Origin: Collinsella sp.
GTDB taxonomy: Bacteria > Actinomycetota > Coriobacteriia > Coriobacteriales > Coriobacteriaceae
Assembly: GCA_022713905.1 (NCBI GenBank)
Contig: JAIHTM010000170.1
Coordinates: 1-10,396, forward strand
Direction of reading: 5' to 3'
DNA length: 10,396 nucleotides
Shown here: positions 6,845 through 10,396 of the stretch, in pieces
Layout: every line of letters begins with the position of its first letter
Position numbering within the stretch: position 1 is the stretch's first letter
Made by a program: the position numbers and the translations under genes
The notes under the pieces: model-generated
The model's input: the letters and a program-made list of their open reading frames with translations, nothing else
What the model was told of the DNA's origin: nothing
Databases searched by the model: none

Positions 6845-8060
6845 GGGTATCGACCTCCTTCGCCGAGCCTCGGCCATCCGCGCCCGCTATAGCGCCGCTG
6901 CAAGAAGCGCCGCCCCGTTCGTCGGGTTCGCCTTCGCCCGATGCGCCTTCCGCCCGAAGCGCGCGGCTGAACGCCATCACAAGCCGGGCGTTCTCCTTGC
7001 GCGTGCGCACCGCGACGCGGCACCAGAAGCGGGACAGTACCGAAAACGAGTCGCACGTGCGGACCAAAACCCCCTGTTTATACAGACGCTCGGGGATGTC
7101 TTTCGCCGGCGTGCGGACTAAAAGGAAGTTCGCATCCGACGGCACGACGGAAAGCCCGAGCGAGGAGAGCTCGTGGGAAAGCCACGCTCGCTCGCCCGCC
7201 AATACATCGCGCGTGCGCGAGACGTATTCGACGTCTTCCAGGGCGGCGATGCCCGCGGCCTCGGCGACCGAGGAGACGGGCCACGCCTGCCCCGCCCGGC
7301 GAATCCCCTCGATGAGTTGGGCGTTTCCACTGATCAGATATCCCAACCGCAACCCCGCCATTCCGTAGAGCTTGGTGAACGCGGAGAGCACGGCCACATG
7401 GCGCGAACACGCGGCGCGTGCGGCCACGCTCCTTTCGCGGGCGTCGGGCGCAAATCCGAGGAAGCACTCGTCCACGACGAGCAGCGCGCCCACCTGCTCG
7501 CAGCGGCAAGCCGCGGCATCGATCACGCAGTGGTCGACGAGGCGCCCCGTCGGGTTGTTCGGATTGCAGAGGTACGCCACGTCTCCCGGCCCCTCAATCG
7601 CGCGGGCGAAGGAGGCGGGCACGTCGAAGTAGTCCGCTTCGGAAAGCGGGAACTCCTGCACGCATGCGCCGTAGTACGATGCCGCCTCCGCATATTCAGA
7701 GAACGTCGGCGCGCACACGACGATGCGTTTCGGGCGCACCGCCGCAGCGAGCCGCCAGATGATGTCGGACGCGCCCGCGCCGCAGACGATAGTATCTTCG
7801 GGAATGCCCTGGGCGCGCGCTAGGGCGCGAACGAGGGCGCGGCTTTCCCTATCGGGGTAGGCGTCGATTCGAGAAAGCGCCTTGCAAGCTGCGGCGACGG
7901 CGAGCGGCGAGGGGCCTGCCGGATTCACGTTCACCGAGAAGTCGATGAGGTCGGAGGCGCCCCCTTCGCAACCGATGCCGAGCGATTGCGCGCTGCCCCC
8001 ATGCGTACGGGCGCGCAGGATTCCCCCGGCAGCCCGGGACGCAGCGTGGTCTTCCCTCAT
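6837..8060 (-). CDS. cobD: L-threonine-O-3-phosphate decarboxylase
   Basis: This is a fold-type I PLP enzyme of the histidinol-phosphate aminotransferase-like group. CobD decarboxylates L-threonine phosphate to (R)-1-amino-2-propanol phosphate, the linker that CbiB attaches. It has 407 residues. Motifs include DLIDFSVNVNPAGPS near the N-terminus, CGAGASDIIWRLA, the cofactor-binding CNPNNPTG (165-172), VVDECFLGF (D197), the PLP lysine in LSAFTKLYGMAGLRLGY (K230, with R238), and SDANFLLVRT. HisC is the main alternative, but the N-terminal pattern and the position between cbiB and cobQ support CobD. The ATG at 8060 overlaps the cbiB stop by four bases. The frame extends upstream to 8171 only as shadow sequence over cbiB. 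About 35-38 C-terminal residues rich in Gly, Ala, Ser and Glu extend past the normal domain end. Confidence 0.9.
   Translation of the reverse strand: MREDHAASRAAGGILRARTHGGSAQSLGIGCEGGASDLIDFSVNVNPAGPSPLAVAAACKALSRIDAYPDRESRALVRALARAQGIPEDTIVCGAGASDIIWRLAAAVRPKRIVVCAPTFSEYAEAASYYGACVQEFPLSEADYFDVPASFARAIEGPGDVAYLCNPNNPTGRLVDHCVIDAAACRCEQVGALLVVDECFLGFAPDARERSVAARAACSRHVAVLSAFTKLYGMAGLRLGYLISGNAQLIEGIRRAGQAWPVSSVAEAAGIAALEDVEYVSRTRDVLAGERAWLSHELSSLGLSVVPSDANFLLVRTPAKDIPERLYKQGVLVRTCDSFSVLSRFWCRVAVRTRKENARLVMAFSRALRAEGASGEGEPDERGGASCSGAIAGADGRGSAKEVDTRG
6854..6860 (-). promoter_or_regulatory. Strong Shine-Dalgarno site for cobQ
   Basis: AAGGAGG, read on the minus strand, lies inside the 3' end of cobD. 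It is nine bases before the GTG at 6844 and downstream of the alternative ATG at 6877. It therefore favours the GTG as the cobQ start. It also encodes part of the unusual CobD tail. Confidence 0.75.
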
Positions 8061-9031
8061 GCCATCGCCCCCACGGCGAGCACGACCGCCGCGCGCGCGG
8101 CGCCGAAGACGACGAGCGCGCATACGGACGCGGCGAGCATGAGCCTTGTCGCCCGGGCGATGTCGCCCCACTCGATTTCGCGGGACGCGTCGCCTATCGT
8201 CGGTTTCTCAACGAGCTTGCCGAAATACACCGCGGGTCCTGCCAGGCGCAGCCCGAGCGCGCCCGCACACACTGACTCGGTCTGCGCCGAGTTGGGGCTC
8301 GCATGGCGTCGCCTGTCGCGGCGCCAGATACGCGCCGCCCCGCGCGCGTCGAGCCCGACGATCGGGCACACGGCGATCATGAGCAGGGCCGATAAGCGCG
8401 AGGGAATCCAGTTCACCGCATCGTCGAGGCGCGCCGAGGCGCAGCCGAAGTTGATGTAGCGCTCGTTTTTGTAGCCCACCATGCTGTCGAGCGTATTCAC
8501 CGCCTTGTACGCCATGCCCAAGGGCGCACCCCCGATCATAAGGTAGAAAAGCGGCGCGATGACGCCGTCGCTCGCGTTCTCCGCCACCGTTTCCACGGCG
8601 GCGCGCGCGACGCCCTGCTCGTCGAGAACAGACGTGTCGCGTCCCACGATGAGCCCGACGGCTTCGCGCGCCGCGACAAGGCCGCCCTTCGAGAACGCGC
8701 GGGCCACGGCCAGGCTCTGGCGGCGCAGCTCGCATGCCGCGAGAATCTGATAGCTCGCCCATGCCTCGGCCACGAAGCGCAAGCCGGAGTGAACCATGCC
8801 GCAAAGATGCAGGATTCCCCAGGTCAAAAGCCCACACGCAAGCGGAAGCGCCACGGCGAGCACAAGCCCTGCGGCGCGCGTGCCCGTGGACGTTTGCGGG
8901 AATGCGCGCCGCAGGCGTCCTTCGGCCCACGTGATCGCGCGCCCCATGGCGACGACGGGATGGGGAAGCCAGCGCGGGTCGCCGAAGGCAAGGTCGGCCG
9001 CGAACCCGGCGGCGACGGCAAGAATGGTCAT
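8057..9031 (-). CDS. cbiB: Adenosylcobinamide-phosphate synthase
   Basis: CbiB is an integral membrane protein that joins aminopropanol phosphate (or its amine) to adenosylcobyric acid. The 324-residue product has the family's N-terminal DLAFGDPRWLPHPVVAMG, then hydrophobic helices around GLVLAVALPLACGLLTWGI. The family signature follows: VETVAENASDGVIAPLFY, then GGAPLGMAYKAVNTLDSMVG and YKNERYINFG, then DDAVNWIPSRLSALL. The final hydrophobic helix is near the C-terminus (LMLAASVCALVVFGAARAAV). The ATG at 9031-9029 shares one base with the upstream stop (TGATG). The open frame continues to 9310, but the extra sequence is shadow of the neighbouring gene and the family homology begins at MTILAVAAG. 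In some clusters this gene is called cobD; here cbiB avoids confusion with the decarboxylase. Confidence 0.95.
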   Translation of the reverse strand: MTILAVAAGFAADLAFGDPRWLPHPVVAMGRAITWAEGRLRRAFPQTSTGTRAAGLVLAVALPLACGLLTWGILHLCGMVHSGLRFVAEAWASYQILAACELRRQSLAVARAFSKGGLVAAREAVGLIVGRDTSVLDEQGVARAAVETVAENASDGVIAPLFYLMIGGAPLGMAYKAVNTLDSMVGYKNERYINFGCASARLDDAVNWIPSRLSALLMIAVCPIVGLDARGAARIWRRDRRRHASPNSAQTESVCAGALGLRLAGPAVYFGKLVEKPTIGDASREIEWGDIARATRLMLAASVCALVVFGAARAAVVLAVGAMA

Positions 9032-10032
9032 CACCGGACATCGCCCCCCGAAGCGGGGCGAACGTCGAGAAGGCAGCGCCCATCCCAGGTGGCGGCCCAT
9101 GCGCCGCCCGGCTCGGTATGCACGTCGAAGTATCCCATTTTCGGGACAGCTAGCTCGGAGAGCAGCGCTTTCACGGTACCCGCGTGAACGACGAAGACGG
9201 CGCGCCCACTCCCCTGGGCGCGCTCCGATTCGCACGCCTCCCGAAACGCCGCGACGACGCGGCGGGTGAAATCGCTCTTGCCCTCGCCATGCGGGCAGCG
9301 CGTCTCGCACCAGGAGTCTACCCAGGCGCGGTAGCGCACATCCTCTTTAAGCTCGGCGGCGCTTCGCCCCTCGAAGTCACCGAAATCCATCTCGCGCAGA
9401 CCGGGGCACGCCATAAGCTCCGCGTTCGGGAAGAGAATGCGCGCCGTCTGGTCGGTGCGGGCCATGCCGCTCGTGATAACACGGAACACGTCACGATCGC
9501 ACGCGAGGTCGCGCAAAGCGCGCTCGCCCGCGATCGACAGGGGCTCGTCGGTGCCCGCCCCGCTGTAGCGATGGTCTTCCGTGCCCGCCGTGGCACCATG
9601 GCGCACGAAGACGACTTCCAAAGGCGCGCCCGCGCCCTGCGTCCCTCGAGGCGCATCGTCAAGGTTTCCTTTAATGACCTGGGGTATCCCGCACGTCATG
9701 CGCACGACGACGTCGGCGCGCGCAGCGAGCGCGCATCCCAGGCGCCCCGCGCGCTCGCGCCATTGGGCGTCTTCCGCGCGCATGGGGACGACCCCCGAGC
9801 CGACCAAGGGCAGAATCACTACGTCGAAGCCGAACAGCCGCTCGAGCGCCCGGTCAGCGTCGAGCGCGCGTACGAGTTCCTCAGCACGGTACGCGACACG
9901 GCCGGCAAAAGCCGCGGGCACGCCGCCCTCCGCAAGCTGCGCCGCGTCGACGAAATCGTCCGCCGCGAACCCGAGCTTTTCGCGCACGAAGGTCCTCTTC
10001 CCCGAATGCTCGCCACCTACCACGAGAATCAT
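9031..10032 (-). CDS. CobU-like P-loop domain fused to CobC-type phosphatase
   Basis: This 333-residue protein has two domains. Residues 1 to about 125 resemble a shortened CobU (adenosylcobinamide kinase/guanylyltransferase): MILVVGGEHSGKRTF at the start, LPLVGSGVVP (74-83), and an RERAGRLGCALAARADVVV segment ending in CGIPQVIKG, matching the end of CobU. Residues from about 137 form a histidine phosphatase like CobC (alpha-ribazole phosphatase): VVFVRHGAT (H145), SGMARTDQTA (R192), LREMDFGDFEG (E214) and VVHAGTVKALL (H283). The phosphatase looks catalytically complete. The CobU-like part is about 45 residues shorter than E. coli CobU, lacks the HHKxGRPxHW-type guanylylation segment, and has Arg where the P-loop usually ends in Ser or Thr (GEHSGKR). 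Its activity is therefore uncertain. The ATG at 10032 overlaps the cobS stop (ATGA) and starts exactly at the CobU-like motif. Confidence 0.85.
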   Translation of the reverse strand: MILVVGGEHSGKRTFVREKLGFAADDFVDAAQLAEGGVPAAFAGRVAYRAEELVRALDADRALERLFGFDVVILPLVGSGVVPMRAEDAQWRERAGRLGCALAARADVVVRMTCGIPQVIKGNLDDAPRGTQGAGAPLEVVFVRHGATAGTEDHRYSGAGTDEPLSIAGERALRDLACDRDVFRVITSGMARTDQTARILFPNAELMACPGLREMDFGDFEGRSAAELKEDVRYRAWVDSWCETRCPHGEGKSDFTRRVVAAFREACESERAQGSGRAVFVVHAGTVKALLSELAVPKMGYFDVHTEPGGAWAATWDGRCLLDVRPASGGDVR

Positions 10033-10396
10033 AGGAGCATGCCCCCCGCCACCAGCATGGCAAGCATCGCGAGCTCGGCCCATTGCAGAAACCATCCGGC
10101 CAAATCACCCGTCACCCCGCCGAAGCGGGACAGGGCAACATGGCGGTACCACGCGAGCACCAAAAGCCCCGCCACCGCTATAAGGGCGCCGACGGCCTGA
10201 GCGCACGCGACCATCCCTGCAGCCGAAGCAGCAGCGAAAGCGCAAAGCGGCACGACGATCTCCGCGCGCTTCTTCGCAGGCGAGAGCCCCGCGGCCATGC
10301 CGTCCGCCCGCGCGGCAGGCCAGCATTCTACGGCGAGCCCCGAAAGCGCGCGGGAGAACACGAGCGAGCACAGAAGCGCGAGGAACGCCCCCGCCG
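10029..10396 (-). CDS. cobS: Adenosylcobinamide-GDP ribazoletransferase (5' partial)
   Basis: CobS, cobalamin-5'-phosphate synthase, joins alpha-ribazole (phosphate) to adenosylcobinamide-GDP in the membrane, closing the nucleotide loop. Only the C-terminal 121 residues lie in the window; the frame is open to the right edge. A GTG at 10361 is internal. Visible family features are SGLAVECWPAARADGMAAG, hydrophobic helices around VPLCAFAAASAAGMVACA and VGALIAVAGLLVLAW, and the closing SRFGGVTGDLAGWFLQWAEL, which matches the conserved GG-x-TGD segment near the CobS end. The TGA stop overlaps the start of the CobU-like/CobC gene by four bases. It is the first visible gene of the cob operon, so the promoter and any cobalamin riboswitch lie beyond 10396. 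Confidence 0.88.
   Translation of the reverse strand, partial: AGAFLALLCSLVFSRALSGLAVECWPAARADGMAAGLSPAKKRAEIVVPLCAFAAASAAGMVACAQAVGALIAVAGLLVLAWYRHVALSRFGGVTGDLAGWFLQWAELAMLAMLVAGGMLL

Noticed and set aside
5345..6877. ATG at 6877 as the cobQ start
   Set aside because: The strong AAGGAGG lies downstream of it, nine bases before GTG-6844, and the added residues are not typical of CobQ.
9184..10200. Long plus-strand frame (338 codons) opposite the CobU-like/CobC gene
   Set aside because: It has no family motif, has Arg/Ala/His-biased composition, and lies antisense to a gene with clear catalytic motifs.
1..10396. CRISPR arrays, tRNA or rRNA genes, a cobalamin riboswitch, phage or att sites
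   Set aside because: I saw no spaced direct repeats, RNA gene signatures or B12-box-like element. The operon promoters appear to lie outside the window on both sides.

Overview
The window holds two convergent gene blocks. Bases 1-3339, on the plus strand, encode a three-part MacAB-type ABC exporter: an HlyD/MacA-like membrane adaptor (5' end outside the window), an ABC ATPase, and a separate FtsX/MacB-like permease. Bases 3549-10396, on the minus strand, encode late cobalamin (vitamin B12) biosynthesis. In transcription order the genes are cobS (partial), a CobU-like/CobC-like fusion, cbiB, cobD, cobQ (cbiP), cobO (btuR), a broken cbiC, and cobK. Nearly every junction in both blocks is an overlap or an abutment of a few bases, so each block reads as one operon with coupled translation.

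The exporter has a split ATPase and permease with no outer-membrane partner, and the DNA is GC-rich. This suits a GC-rich Gram-positive. A member of the Coriobacteriia (Collinsella relatives) is my best guess, but that is inference, not a sequence match. Rows of 60 bases counted by hand give about 55-57% GC in the exporter block (rows 1141 and 2221) and 68-80% in the cob block (rows 4381, 6121 and 9721). The cob block may therefore have a different history.

The blocks meet tail to tail across 3340-3548. This gap holds an imperfect 26-bp inverted repeat (3349-3421) and, touching it, a minus-strand fragment that reads like an internal piece of an IS21-family IstA transposase with one in-frame stop (3422-3505). 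Together with the composition change, these mark a likely recombination or insertion junction.

The cob genes form a connected pathway segment. CobK and CbiC act on the corrin ring. CobO adenosylates the corrinoid. CobQ amidates it to cobyric acid. CobD makes (R)-1-amino-2-propanol phosphate and CbiB attaches it. The CobU-like/CobC protein and CobS assemble the nucleotide loop. Two things are abnormal: cbiC has lost an internal segment and shifted frame, so its reading frame now runs straight into cobK; and the CobU-like domain is short and lacks expected active-site features. The rest looks like ordinary exporter and B12 genes, and I see no clear evidence of a wholly new system.
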